This document shows positions 50,518 to 59,225 of a DNA stretch of 64,000 bases, in pieces (position 1 is the first letter of the stretch; every line of letters starts with the position of its first letter). The notes under the pieces were generated by a model that worked only from the letters and a program-made list of their open reading frames with translations, had not been told where the DNA came from and made no database searches. The DNA comes from Coriobacteriaceae bacterium (lineage in GTDB: Bacteria > Actinomycetota > Coriobacteriia > Coriobacteriales > QAMH01): NCBI GenBank assembly GCA_025992705.1, contig DAJPGJ010000001.1, positions 1,674,001 through 1,738,000 of the forward strand, in the 5' to 3' direction. A program made the translations under genes and the position numbers.

Positions 50518-52314
50518 GTGACAAGTGGCTTTTTACCCATGACCCGCGCCGATATGCGCGAGCGCGGTTGGGATGAGCTTGACTTCGTCTACGTGAGCGG
50601 CGACGCATACGTCGACCATCCTTCCTTCGGGGCCGCCATCATCACCCGTCTGCTCGAATCCCACGGCTATCGCGTTGGCGTTATCGCGCAACCCGACTGG
50701 CGCGACCCATCCTCCGTTACCGTTCTGGGCGAGCCGCGGCTTGGCTTTCTCGTCTCGGCCGGCAACATGGACTCCATGGTCAACCACTACACGGTCGCCA
50801 AGAAGCGCCGCAGGTCAGACGCGTATTCGCCGGGTGGCGAGTCCGGCTTGCGTCCCGATCATGCCTGCGTTGTCTACGGCAATCTCATTCGCCGCACGTA
50901 CAAGAAAACGCCCATCATCCTCGGTGGTATCGAGGCGAGCCTGCGCCGTCTCGTGCATTACGATTACTGGTCAGATAGCCTCAAACGCTCCGTCCTGCTC
51001 GATTCGGGAGCCGATCTCATCTCGTACGGCATGGGCGAGCGGTCCATTGTCGAGATAGCGGATGCCTTGGCCAGTGGTCTCTCGGTACATGACCTGAGCT
51101 TCATTGACGGTACCGTCTACAAAGCGCGCTCACTCGACCACCTTCCCAACGACGCAATCGTCTTGCCGAGTTTCGAGGAGATACAGCAGGACTCGAGCAA
51201 ATATGCAACGAGTTTCGCGATACAGTACGAAAATCTCGATCCCTTCTCCGCGCACATTCTTGCCGAGGAATACCCGCACAATGTCTTTGTCGTGCAAAAC
51301 CCACCGTCTAAGCCGCTCTCCATGCCCGAGATGGATGCCATCTACGCGCTGCCCTATGCCCGTGACGCGCATCCCTCGTACGCGCAGACAGGCGGCGTAC
51401 CCGCGCTTGCCGAAGTGAAGTTCTCGATCACGAGCAATCGTGGCTGTCTCGGCGACTGCTCCTTCTGCTCGCTCAACTTCCACCAGGGCCGCATCATCCA
51501 GGCCCGGAGCCACGAGTCCATCCTCGACGAGGCGCGCCTCATGACCGAAGACCCCGCCTTCAAGGGCTACATTCACGATGTCGGCGGCCCTACGGCGAAC
51601 TTCCGCGTACCCGCCTGCAACAAGCAACTCAAAACCGGCGCCTGCGTGGGCAAGCGCTGCCTATCGCCCGAGCCGTGCCCCAGCCTGCGCGTCACGCACG
51701 AGGATTATCTTGCCCTGCTGCGCAAGCTCCGTGCGCTGCCCGATGTCAAGAAGGTCTTTATACGCAGTGGGTTGCGTTTCGATTACATGATGCTCGACGA
51801 TGACCCGAGCTTCCTGCGCGAGCTCGTAGAGCACCATGTGAGCGGCCAGCTTCGCGTCGCACCCGAGCATGCGTCAGATGCAGTGCTCATGACCATGGGC
51901 AAACCGCCCATCAGCGTCTTCAAGCGATTTGCCACCGCATTCAAGCGGGCAACCAAGAAAGCCGGACTCAAACAGTATCTGGTTGCCTATCTTATGTCGT
52001 CACATCCCGGCGCAACGCTCGCCGATGCCGTCGAGCTTGCCGAATTCGTACGTGACATGGGCTACAACCCCGAGCAGGTCCAAGATTTCTATCCCACGCC
52101 CTCGACGATTTCGACCTGCATGTACTACACGGGGCTCGACCCACGCACGATGGAGCCGGTCTACGTGGCAAAAACGCCGCACGAAAAGGCCATGCAACGC
52201 GCGCTCATCCAGTACCGCAACCCCAAGAACCGCAAGCTCGTGAGAGAGGCGCTTCTCAAGGCCGGACGCAACGACCTCATCGGCCCCGGACCCAAATGCC
52301 TCATCCGAAAGTGA
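50518..52314 (+). CDS. ygiQ: YgiQ-family radical SAM protein
   Basis: A 598-residue radical SAM enzyme of the YgiQ family. The N-terminal region carries the family signature FLPMTRADMRERGWDELDFV and VSGDAYVDHPSFG. The cluster motif is C310-x3-C314-x2-C317 (GCLGDCSFCSLNFHQGR). Further family motifs are HDVGGPTANFR, the cysteine-rich segment CVGKRCLSPEPCP, and GPGPKCLIRK at the end. The reaction of this widespread family is not established. The GTG at 50518 adds five residues before FLP, consistent with the family N-terminus. It follows the coiled-coil gene by five bases and is followed 46 bp later by the tandem insertion sequences. Confidence 0.92.
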   Translation: MTSGFLPMTRADMRERGWDELDFVYVSGDAYVDHPSFGAAIITRLLESHGYRVGVIAQPDWRDPSSVTVLGEPRLGFLVSAGNMDSMVNHYTVAKKRRRSDAYSPGGESGLRPDHACVVYGNLIRRTYKKTPIILGGIEASLRRLVHYDYWSDSLKRSVLLDSGADLISYGMGERSIVEIADALASGLSVHDLSFIDGTVYKARSLDHLPNDAIVLPSFEEIQQDSSKYATSFAIQYENLDPFSAHILAEEYPHNVFVVQNPPSKPLSMPEMDAIYALPYARDAHPSYAQTGGVPALAEVKFSITSNRGCLGDCSFCSLNFHQGRIIQARSHESILDEARLMTEDPAFKGYIHDVGGPTANFRVPACNKQLKTGACVGKRCLSPEPCPSLRVTHEDYLALLRKLRALPDVKKVFIRSGLRFDYMMLDDDPSFLRELVEHHVSGQLRVAPEHASDAVLMTMGKPPISVFKRFATAFKRATKKAGLKQYLVAYLMSSHPGATLADAVELAEFVRDMGYNPEQVQDFYPTPSTISTCMYYTGLDPRTMEPVYVAKTPHEKAMQRALIQYRNPKNRKLVREALLKAGRNDLIGPGPKCLIRK

Positions 52315-52360
52315 TTTTGCATCTGGTTTCGTACATACGTTCGATTCCATGCTAGAATTA

Positions 52361-53621
52361 GGGCTATGTTTCAAAAAGTGTGTCCGAATAAGACCCGTTA
52401 CCCCAGTTGAACACAAGCAAATCAGGTCCTTGAGTTGGAATCGCCCAACTCGAAGGTGTTTCAAAAAGTGTGTCCGCTTTCCTCTTGACGTGCCTGTTCA
52501 GGCAAGCTTTCCGAAGGGAAAAGTTGCCTAGTGGACAGGATGACGCCTTGAGTAGCCCGAGATGCGACGTTTGCGGAAGCGAGATGAAGGGGAACGGATA
52601 CACGAAGGCAGGGACCAAGCGCTGGCGGTGCAAGTCGTGCGGTGCCTCCAAGACGAGAAGGATTGACAACGCCGCCAAGCTGCTCCGGGCCTTCCTTGCC
52701 TGGATCCTCTCCAAGAGGTCGATCGCCGATCTCGGATACAGCAGGTCGACCTTCTGGCGAAAGTGCGCCGGGTTCTGGGAGCTTTGGCCCATCGCCCCTT
52801 TCACCGGCGAGGTCTTCGACACGGTCTTTCTCGACGGCATCTGGTTTTCCCACGACGCCGTCGTGCTCGTCGCGCGCTCCAAGGAGCACGTGATCGCATG
52901 GCACCTGGCGCAAAGGGAGTGCTCGAGCTCCTGGGCGGCGCTGATGATGAGGATACCCGCTCCGATGCTGGTGGTGTCGGACGGATCCACCGGGCTCGCG
53001 AAGGCGGCGCGCACCGTATGGCCCGGCACCAGGATACAGCGCTGCGTCGTGCATGCCGCGCGCCAGGTCAAGCGCTACACGACCAAGAGTCCCAAGCTCG
53101 AGTGCGGCCGCGAGCTCCTGGGCATCGCGAACCGCCTGACGAGGGCCAAAGACGAGGACGCGATGAGGGAGTGGCTCGTCGACTACGCGCAGTGGTGCTC
53201 CGATTGGAGCGAGTTCCTGAAGGAGTTCACGGTGAAAGACGGCAGGAGGGTCTACACGCACGAGAGGCTGCGGCGGGCCAGGGGAAGCCTCAACCGCCTG
53301 GTGAAGGAAGGGACGCTTTTCACATTCATCGAGATGCAAAGGGAGCGCGGCGGGCGCTGGGATTCCACCAACAACCCGATCGAGAGCCTGAACGCGCAAC
53401 TGAGGGAGATGCTCAGGCTGCATCGGGGATTGCCGCTGCTGCACCGCGTGAAGGCCGTCATGTGGTGGTGCTACATGCACACCGAAGAGCCCGAGAGCCC
53501 GGCGGAGATCCTGCGCCGCATGCCGAGGGACGAAGACGTCGACGGGCTTTTCGCAACCGTCTCGGGCGAGGGTCGGCATTCGGATGGAAGCCCGGAGAGG
53601 TATGGGAAGGCCATCGACTGG
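52361..53621 (+). mobile_element. IS1249-type insertion sequence, copy 2, truncated at its right end
   Basis: Matches copy 1 from its left terminal repeat to the codons for KAIDW but lacks the final 70 bp, including the right inverted repeat. Copy 3 starts directly after it, and no remnant of the missing end is found beyond copy 3. The left flank (TAGAATTA) and the right flank of copy 3 (CACTTTTA) do not form a target duplication. This suggests a deletion or a one-ended event after insertion. One silent difference from copy 1 was seen (GGC to GGT near 53573). Confidence 0.9.
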
Positions 53622-53792
53622 GGGCTATGTTTCAAAAAGTGTGTCCGAATAAGACCCGTTACCCCAGTTGAACACAAGCAAATCAGGTCCTTGAGTTGGA
53701 ATCGCCCAACTCGAAGGTGTTTCAAAAAGTGTGTCCGCTTTCCTCTTGACGTGCCTGTTCAGGCAAGCTTTCCGAAGGGAAAAGTTGCCTAG
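52470..53792 (+). CDS. IS1249-type transposase, copy 2, with altered C-terminus
   Basis: Identical to the copy 1 transposase through the zinc ribbon and all candidate catalytic residues. The last ten residues are replaced by 55 residues read from the left end of copy 3 (GLCFKKCVRIRPVT and onward), giving 440 residues. The catalytic core is complete, so it may still act in trans, but the element has lost its own right end. The same start ambiguity as in copy 1 applies (GTG at 52470 or a TTG 78 bases later). Confidence 0.8.
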   Translation: MSAFLLTCLFRQAFRREKLPSGQDDALSSPRCDVCGSEMKGNGYTKAGTKRWRCKSCGASKTRRIDNAAKLLRAFLAWILSKRSIADLGYSRSTFWRKCAGFWELWPIAPFTGEVFDTVFLDGIWFSHDAVVLVARSKEHVIAWHLAQRECSSSWAALMMRIPAPMLVVSDGSTGLAKAARTVWPGTRIQRCVVHAARQVKRYTTKSPKLECGRELLGIANRLTRAKDEDAMREWLVDYAQWCSDWSEFLKEFTVKDGRRVYTHERLRRARGSLNRLVKEGTLFTFIEMQRERGGRWDSTNNPIESLNAQLREMLRLHRGLPLLHRVKAVMWWCYMHTEEPESPAEILRRMPRDEDVDGLFATVSGEGRHSDGSPERYGKAIDWGLCFKKCVRIRPVTPVEHKQIRSLSWNRPTRRCFKKCVRFPLDVPVQASFPKGKVA

Positions 53793-54952
53793 TGGACAGG
53801 ATGACGCCTTGAGTAGCCCGAGATGCGACGTTTGCGGAAGCGAGATGAAGGGGAACGGATACACGAAGGCAGGGACCAAGCGCTGGCGGTGCAAGTCGTG
53901 CGGTGCCTCCAAGACGAGAAGGATTGACAACGCCGCCAAGCTGCTCCGGGCCTTCCTTGCCTGGATCCTCTCCAAGAGGTCGATCGCCGATCTCGGATAC
54001 AGCAGGTCGACCTTCTGGCGAAAGTGCGCCGGGTTCTGGGAGCTTTGGCCCATCGCCCCTTTCACCGGCGAGGTCTTCGACACGGTCTTTCTCGACGGCA
54101 TCTGGTTTTCCCATGACGCCGTCGTGCTCGTCGCGCGCTCCAAGGAGCACGTGATCGCATGGCACCTGGCGCAAAGGGAGTGCTCGAGCTCCTGGGCGGC
54201 GCTGATGATGAGGATACCCGCTCCGATGCTGGTGGTGTCGGACGGATCCACCGGGCTCGCGAAGGCGGCGCGCACCGTATGGCCCGGCACCAGGATACAG
54301 CGCTGCGTCGTGCATGCCGCGCGCCAGGTCAAGCGCTACACGACCAAGAGTCCCAAGCTCGAGTGCGGCCGCGAGCTCCTGGGCATCGCGAACCGCCTGA
54401 CGAGGGCCAAAGACGAGGACGCGATGAGGGAGTGGCTCGTCGACTACGCGCAGTGGTGCTCCGATTGGAGCGAGTTCCTGAAGGAGTTCACGGTGAAAGA
54501 CGGCAGGAGGGTCTACACGCACGAGAGGCTGCGGCGGGCCAGGGGAAGCCTCAACCGCCTGGTGAAGGAAGGGACGCTTTTCACATTCATCGAGATGCAA
54601 AGGGAGCGCGGCGGGCGCTGGGATTCCACCAACAACCCGATCGAGAGCCTGAACGCGCAACTGAGGGAGATGCTCAGGCTGCATCGGGGATTGCCGCTGC
54701 TGCACCGCGTGAAGGCCGTCATGTGGTGGTGCTACATGCACACCGAAGAGCCCGAGAGCCCGGCGGAGATCCTGCGCCGCATGCCGAGGGACGAAGACGT
54801 CGACGGGCTTTTCGCAACCGTCTCGGGCGAGGGCCGGCATTCGGATGGAAGCCCGGAGAGGTATGGGAAGGCCATCGACTGGAACGAGTTTCACATGCCG
54901 ACGAGGTACCGTCAGTGATGTCCCGCCGGACACACTTTTTGAAACATAGCCC
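53622..54952 (+). mobile_element. IS1249-type insertion sequence, copy 3, intact
   Basis: A full 1,331-bp element with perfect 26-bp inverted ends, in the same orientation as copy 2 and joined to it without spacer. It carries the same doubled left end as copy 1. One silent base difference was noticed (CAC to CAT near 54114). The lack of divergence from copies 1 and 2 points to recent activity. Confidence 0.93.
53731..54918 (+). CDS. IS1249-type transposase, copy 3
   Basis: 395 residues, identical in protein sequence to copy 1, with zinc ribbon C32/C35/C54/C57, candidate catalytic D122, D171 and E305, and C192/H195. It overlaps the extended end of the copy 2 reading frame by 62 bases because that frame reads into this element's left end. 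Confidence 0.9.
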   Translation: MSAFLLTCLFRQAFRREKLPSGQDDALSSPRCDVCGSEMKGNGYTKAGTKRWRCKSCGASKTRRIDNAAKLLRAFLAWILSKRSIADLGYSRSTFWRKCAGFWELWPIAPFTGEVFDTVFLDGIWFSHDAVVLVARSKEHVIAWHLAQRECSSSWAALMMRIPAPMLVVSDGSTGLAKAARTVWPGTRIQRCVVHAARQVKRYTTKSPKLECGRELLGIANRLTRAKDEDAMREWLVDYAQWCSDWSEFLKEFTVKDGRRVYTHERLRRARGSLNRLVKEGTLFTFIEMQRERGGRWDSTNNPIESLNAQLREMLRLHRGLPLLHRVKAVMWWCYMHTEEPESPAEILRRMPRDEDVDGLFATVSGEGRHSDGSPERYGKAIDWNEFHMPTRYRQ

Positions 54953-55049
54953 CACTTTTACGCACTCTCACCTGGAGAAACAGATGAAATCATCAACACG
55001 TTTTGTCCTATAACCCTTCTTTTTGTCCAAAACTCCCGCAGAAATGAAA
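54953..55049. other. Remnant after the tandem IS, with a nine-codon open frame
   Basis: Holds GGAG six bases before an ATG at 54984 that opens a nine-codon frame (MKSSTRFVL, stop 55011-55013). It is too short to call a gene; it may be the cut-down start of a gene lost with the IS event. Nothing else is visible. Confidence 0.25.
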
Positions 55050-55075
55050 AGACCCGCCTGAGCGGGTCTCGTTTT
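55050..55075 (-). terminator. Terminator behind tRNA-Leu
   Basis: AGACCCGC and GCGGGTCT form an 8-bp stem with a 4-base loop and are followed on the minus strand by TTTTC, directly after the tRNA 3' end. On the plus strand it is followed by CGTTTT, so it can act in both directions. Confidence 0.85.
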
Positions 55076-55078
55076 GCC

Positions 55079-55167
55079 TGGTGTCGGAGGGGGGACTTGA
55101 ACCCCCACGCCCGTAATGTGGGCACTAGCACCTCAAGCTAGCGCGTCTGCCATTCCGCCACTCCGAC
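55079..55167 (-). tRNA. tRNA-Leu (anticodon GAG)
   Basis: An 89-nt class II tRNA including an encoded CCA. The acceptor stem is GTCGGAG/CTCCGAC, the anticodon arm CTAGC-TTGAGGT-GCTAG places GAG at 34-36, a long variable arm follows (CCCAC...GTGGG type), and the T arm contains GGGTTCAAGTCCC. It reads leucine CUC/CUU codons. It lies 20 bases after the secG stop and is probably part of the same transcript. Confidence 0.96.
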
Positions 55168-55187
55168 TTTTCAAATAGCCCTGATGA

Positions 55188-55466
55188 CTAGTGAACCGAC
55201 CCCGTGGGGAAGGAAATCATCAGGAGAAGCAAGGATACCATGAACACGACCGCAAAGATAACCGTCATTCGGTCAAGATTGCGCTCGACGATACTCGATC
55301 CGGTGTCAGTGCCGTAAATGCTGCCGGCAATGACTTCGGAAACGCCCGTGCCCTTGCCCGAATGCATAAGCACAAAGATGACAAGGCCGATTGCCGAAAT
55401 CGCCCATAGAACCAAGACGATATACATAAACGGCGCCGAGTGCATCACATTGAGTATCGCGTCCAC
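55188..55466 (-). CDS. secG: Preprotein translocase subunit SecG
   Basis: A 92-residue membrane protein with two membrane segments: MYIVLVLWAISAIGLVIFVL, and VIFAVVFMVSLLLLMISF near the C-terminus. Between them is the family's loop HSGKGTGVSEVIAGSIYG. SecG associates with SecYE and aids export. The GTG at 55466 is chosen because GGAAAGG lies six bases before it and the resulting length fits SecG; the frame also extends upstream without support. The gene lies between gpmI and tRNA-Leu and has its own promoter overlapping the gpmI stop. Confidence 0.9.
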   Translation of the reverse strand: MDAILNVMHSAPFMYIVLVLWAISAIGLVIFVLMHSGKGTGVSEVIAGSIYGTDTGSSIVERNLDRMTVIFAVVFMVSLLLLMISFPTGSVH

Positions 55467-55520
55467 GAAATGCCTTTCCTTCTTACCATCGTGACGCGCG
55501 CTACGCGTCACAGGTTAGTC

Positions 55521-55548
55521 ATTCTAACAGTTCCTACGCGCGGGTCAA
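55521..55548 (-). promoter_or_regulatory. secG promoter overlapping the end of gpmI
   Basis: TTGACC (55543-55548) and TAGAAT (55521-55526) are 16 bases apart on the minus strand. The -35 lies within the last codons of gpmI. A hairpin (GTGACGCG/CGCGTCAC, 55492-55511) follows in the leader. Confidence 0.6.
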
Positions 55549-57081
55549 CAGTGAATTTCCCGTCCACTGCTCGGGTTTTTCAAGGCCGAGCAAGTCGATG
55601 AGCGTGGGGGCGACGTCGGCCAAGCGTGCATCATCCCCGTCGACAAGGCCGAGTGACACATCGTTGCAGACAAGCACGAACGGCACACGAGCCGTCGTGT
55701 GAGCCGTGAACGGGCTCTCTCCATCGTCGGCGAGCATCTTATCGGCATTGCCGTGGTCGGCCGTAATGAGTGCGGCACCACCCTTGGCAAGAATCGCCTC
55801 GACCACATGGGAAAGGCCACGATCGACTGCCTCGACGGCAGCCGTGGCAGCCTCGATCACGCCCGTGTGTCCAACCATGTCGCAGTTGGCATAATTCACG
55901 ATGTAGACATCGGCCACGTCATCGTTGATCGCCTGCTCGAGTGCCTCGGTAACGAGTGGCTCGGACATCTCGGGCTGCAAATCATAGGTCGCGACCTTGG
56001 GGCTTGCGATGAGCTTGCGCTCCTCGTCTTTCTTGGGTTGCTCGACACCGCCGTTGAAGAAGAATGTGACGTGCGCGTATTTCTCGGTCTCGGCAATATG
56101 GAACTGGCGCAGGCCTTGTGCCGCAAGCAAATCGGCCAGCGTGTTCTCCGGGAAGGCCTTGGGAAACGCAATGGGCGCATCGATGGTCGGATCGTACTCC
56201 GTCAGACAGACGAAGTTGACATCCGGCACATTGGGACGCGGAAAGCCATCGAAGTCTTTGTCCACGAAGGCGCGGGTGAGCTCACGGGCACGATCGGGCC
56301 TAAAGTTGAAGAAGATCATCGTGTCGCCATCATTGACACCGCGATGGTTGAGAACCGTTGGGATGACGAACTCATCGGTGATGTCTACCTTGTAGGAAGC
56401 CTCGACGGCGCCGACGGGACGGTTGCGCGCGAAGCCCTTGCCTGCGCCGAGTGCAATCGCATTCCAAGCCTGTTGCACGCGATCCCAGCGCTTGTCACGA
56501 TCCATCGCATAGTAACGACCCGATATGGTCGCAATCTCGGCCTGGGCGCCATTGTAATCATTGAAGATATGGTCGCAGAAATCGACGATACGTTGAACAT
56601 AGCCCGCGCCGCTCTTGGGATCAACATCACGGCCATCGAGAAAAGCATGGATGCGGATATCGCGAGCGCCGCGCTTGGCTGCCATTTCGATGAGCGCTTC
56701 AAGATGCTCGATATTGCTGTGCACGCCGCCATCAGAGAGCAGACCCAGAAGATGAATGGGACGATTCACGTTAATGGCTGCATCCATCGCCTCGATGAGA
56801 ATCTCGTTCTCTTCGATGCTGCCGTTCTCGCATGCATCGTTAATGCGCGTGAGCTCCTGATGCACGACGCGTCCCGCGCCCATGTTCAAATGTCCGACCT
56901 CGGAATTGCCCATCTGGCCATCGGGAAGGCCGACATCACGTCCCGACGCTCCGAGCGTCGTATGGGGGCGCTGCGCCCACAGCTCGTCATAGTAGGGCTT
57001 GGATGCAAGCGAAATGGCATTTCCCGGACCGTCCTCAGCCAGACCAAAGCCATCCATAATCACCAACAGGACCGGTTTCAT
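55534..57081 (-). CDS. gpmI: 2,3-bisphosphoglycerate-independent phosphoglycerate mutase
   Basis: A 515-residue cytosolic enzyme that interconverts 3- and 2-phosphoglycerate in glycolysis without a bisphosphoglycerate cofactor. It is an alkaline-phosphatase-superfamily metalloenzyme. The first metal site is VIMDGFGL near residue 10, the phosphorylated serine lies in GQMGNSEVGHLNMGAGR, and HAFLDGRDVDPKSG follows. The later metal ligands are in NYANCDMVGHTG and ITADHGNADKM. Length is normal for the family. The ATG at 57081 follows GAGGAG. It is transcribed behind tpiA and pgk, so lower-glycolysis genes are grouped. Confidence 0.97.
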   Translation of the reverse strand: MKPVLLVIMDGFGLAEDGPGNAISLASKPYYDELWAQRPHTTLGASGRDVGLPDGQMGNSEVGHLNMGAGRVVHQELTRINDACENGSIEENEILIEAMDAAINVNRPIHLLGLLSDGGVHSNIEHLEALIEMAAKRGARDIRIHAFLDGRDVDPKSGAGYVQRIVDFCDHIFNDYNGAQAEIATISGRYYAMDRDKRWDRVQQAWNAIALGAGKGFARNRPVGAVEASYKVDITDEFVIPTVLNHRGVNDGDTMIFFNFRPDRARELTRAFVDKDFDGFPRPNVPDVNFVCLTEYDPTIDAPIAFPKAFPENTLADLLAAQGLRQFHIAETEKYAHVTFFFNGGVEQPKKDEERKLIASPKVATYDLQPEMSEPLVTEALEQAINDDVADVYIVNYANCDMVGHTGVIEAATAAVEAVDRGLSHVVEAILAKGGAALITADHGNADKMLADDGESPFTAHTTARVPFVLVCNDVSLGLVDGDDARLADVAPTLIDLLGLEKPEQWTGNSLLTRA

Positions 57082-57156
57082 ATCTCAGATGCTCCTCTAA
57101 CGAATCGGGGCAATCACAGATCGCCCCGGTAGAACAGTTCTTTTGTTGCACGCAAA

Positions 57157-57957
57157 CTACTTTGCCTTGAGCGCCATCTCAACGAGTGTCGAAAACGCCT
57201 TGGCATCGAGCGAGGCTCCGCCAATGAGGCCTCCGTCGACATCGGGTTGCGGCAGGAAAAGCTCGGCATTGCCCGTATTCATTGAGCCACCATAGAGAAT
57301 GCGCATCTTGCTCGCCGCGTCTGCACCCGCAAAGTCGGCAACGACGCCGCGGATGTGCGCGCATGCCTCCTGCGCCTGCTCGGGCGTGGCAGCACGACCC
57401 GTACCGATTGCCCAGATGGGCTCGTAGGCGATGACCGACTTGGCGATGTCCTCTTCGCCAACGCCCTTCCAGCCAAGTCGTACTTGCTCGCCAATGAAGG
57501 CCAGCGTATCGCCCGCATCTCGCACATCAAGGTCTTCACCGCAGCACATGATGGGATGAAGTCCCTGGGCAAGCAGCGCCTTGACCTTCTTGTTGACCGT
57601 CTCGTTGGTCTCGCCAAAGTACTCGCGGCGCTCCGAATGCCCGACAATGCAGTATTCGCAGGTGAGCTCTTTGAGCATGGAGACCGAAATGGCGCCGGTA
57701 TAGGCTCCGTCGGGCTCCCAATACACGTCCTGGGCACCAAGCTTGATGCTCGAGTGGTCAAAGGTGAGAACGTTGAAGACTGACTTGAGGTCGGTGAAGG
57801 GTGGGCAGATGACCACTTCGACTGCCTCCCAGGCCTTGTCAGACTCGAACGAGATCTGCTGTGAGAGCGTCACGGCCTCGACCGTCGTCTTGTTCATCTT
57901 CCAGTTGCCCGCAATCATCGGCATGCGGGCGGCGGTATCTTGCATTGCGCCAAACAT
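57157..57957 (-). CDS. tpiA: Triose-phosphate isomerase
   Basis: A 266-residue TIM-barrel enzyme that interconverts dihydroxyacetone phosphate and glyceraldehyde 3-phosphate. The catalytic set is complete: Lys in AGNWKMNKT, His in IVGHSERREYFGE, Glu in VIAYEPIWAIGTGRA, and the phosphate-binding ILYGGSM and GGLIGGASL near the end. The chosen ATG at 57957 gives 12 residues before PMIAGNWK and has GAGGAG six bases upstream. An internal ATG before PMIAGNWK is also possible. It lies 23 bases after pgk in one operon. Confidence 0.97.
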   Translation of the reverse strand: MFGAMQDTAARMPMIAGNWKMNKTTVEAVTLSQQISFESDKAWEAVEVVICPPFTDLKSVFNVLTFDHSSIKLGAQDVYWEPDGAYTGAISVSMLKELTCEYCIVGHSERREYFGETNETVNKKVKALLAQGLHPIMCCGEDLDVRDAGDTLAFIGEQVRLGWKGVGEEDIAKSVIAYEPIWAIGTGRAATPEQAQEACAHIRGVVADFAGADAASKMRILYGGSMNTGNAELFLPQPDVDGGLIGGASLDAKAFSTLVEMALKAK

Positions 57958-57980
57958 ACGCTGCTCCTCGTCTCGTCGTC

Positions 57981-59180
57981 TTACGCTTCTTTGTCCATCA
58001 ACGCCATGACGCCGGGAAGTTCCTTGCCTTCGAGCAGACGCATCGAGGCACCGCCGCCAGTCGAAATGAACGTGACCTGATCAGCCAGATCAAACTTCTT
58101 GATAGCCGCGACCGAATCGCCACCGCCGATGATGCTCGTCGCGTCGGATGCGGCCACGGCCTCGGCAACGCAACGGGTCCCGAGCTCGAAGGACGGGAAC
58201 TCGAAGACGCCCATGGGGCCATTCCAGAAAACGGTGCCGGCCTCGCGAATGACCTCGCGATACATGCGGCCTGTCTTGGGGCCGATATCGAGACCCATCA
58301 TGTCATCGGGAATGGCGTCGACATCGACGGCCTCGGTATAGGCAAGGTCGGAGAACTGGTCGGCCATCTTGACATCAACGGGAATGACAAGATTGACGTT
58401 TTTCTCCTTGGCGGTCTCGAGCATCTGGCGAGCCGTATCGACCATGTCGGCCTCCATCTTGGACTGGCCAACCGAATATCCCTGGGCTGCCAGGAAAGTA
58501 AACATCATGGCACCGCCGATGAGTATGGTATCGGCGATGTCCATGAGGTTGCTGATGATGCCAATCTTGTCCGACACCTTCGAGCCACCCAAAATGGCAA
58601 CGAAGGGACGCTTGGGATTCTCGAGCATCGAGGTGAGCGTCTCGACCTCCTTGGCGAGCAGAAGGCCACTCACAGCCGGAACAAACTCCGGCACGCCGCT
58701 GATGGAAGCATGAGCGCGATGCGCTGCGCCAAAGGCGTCGTTGACATATATATCGCAGAGCGAGGCAAGGCGGTGCACAAATTGCAGGTCACAGGATTTC
58801 TCGCCATCGTCAAAGCGCAGATTCTCGAGCATCATGATCTGGCCGTCCTTGAGCGCGAGCGAAGCCGAAAGGGCATCCTCGCCGGCAATCTTCTCGCCAC
58901 CAATGACTGAAACGGGACGTCCGAGCAACTGGATGAGGCGCATGGCCACGGGCATCATCGAGAATTGACTCTCGAAATGATCCCCCTTGGGACGGCCCAG
59001 ATGGCTCGCGATAATGACGCGAGCATCATGGTCGAGGAGGTAACGGATAGTCGGCAACGCCTCGCGGATGCGCGTGTCATCCACGACGGTACCTTCATAC
59101 AACGGACAGTTGAAGTCCACGCGCACTAATACGCGCTTGTGGGCTACGTCGACGTCCTTGATGGTCTTCTTGGAATACAT
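57981..59180 (-). CDS. pgk: Phosphoglycerate kinase
   Basis: A 399-residue two-domain cytosolic enzyme that transfers phosphate from 1,3-bisphosphoglycerate to ADP. The substrate site shows RVDFNCPLYEG and SHLGRPKGD, the hinge and nucleotide region AILGGSKVSDKIGIISNLMD, and the C-terminal loops GGGDSVAAI and STGGGASMRLLEGKELPG. Length is standard. The ATG at 59180 follows GGGGAG. Only 45 bases separate it from the lipoprotein gene upstream, and no obvious promoter is seen there, so the operon may begin at the lipoprotein. Confidence 0.97.
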   Translation of the reverse strand: MYSKKTIKDVDVAHKRVLVRVDFNCPLYEGTVVDDTRIREALPTIRYLLDHDARVIIASHLGRPKGDHFESQFSMMPVAMRLIQLLGRPVSVIGGEKIAGEDALSASLALKDGQIMMLENLRFDDGEKSCDLQFVHRLASLCDIYVNDAFGAAHRAHASISGVPEFVPAVSGLLLAKEVETLTSMLENPKRPFVAILGGSKVSDKIGIISNLMDIADTILIGGAMMFTFLAAQGYSVGQSKMEADMVDTARQMLETAKEKNVNLVIPVDVKMADQFSDLAYTEAVDVDAIPDDMMGLDIGPKTGRMYREVIREAGTVFWNGPMGVFEFPSFELGTRCVAEAVAASDATSIIGGGDSVAAIKKFDLADQVTFISTGGGASMRLLEGKELPGVMALMDKEA

Positions 59181-59225
59181 GCTTCTCCCCTGTTCTGTGA
59201 GATGTATCCGCCAACTTGGCCTTGC

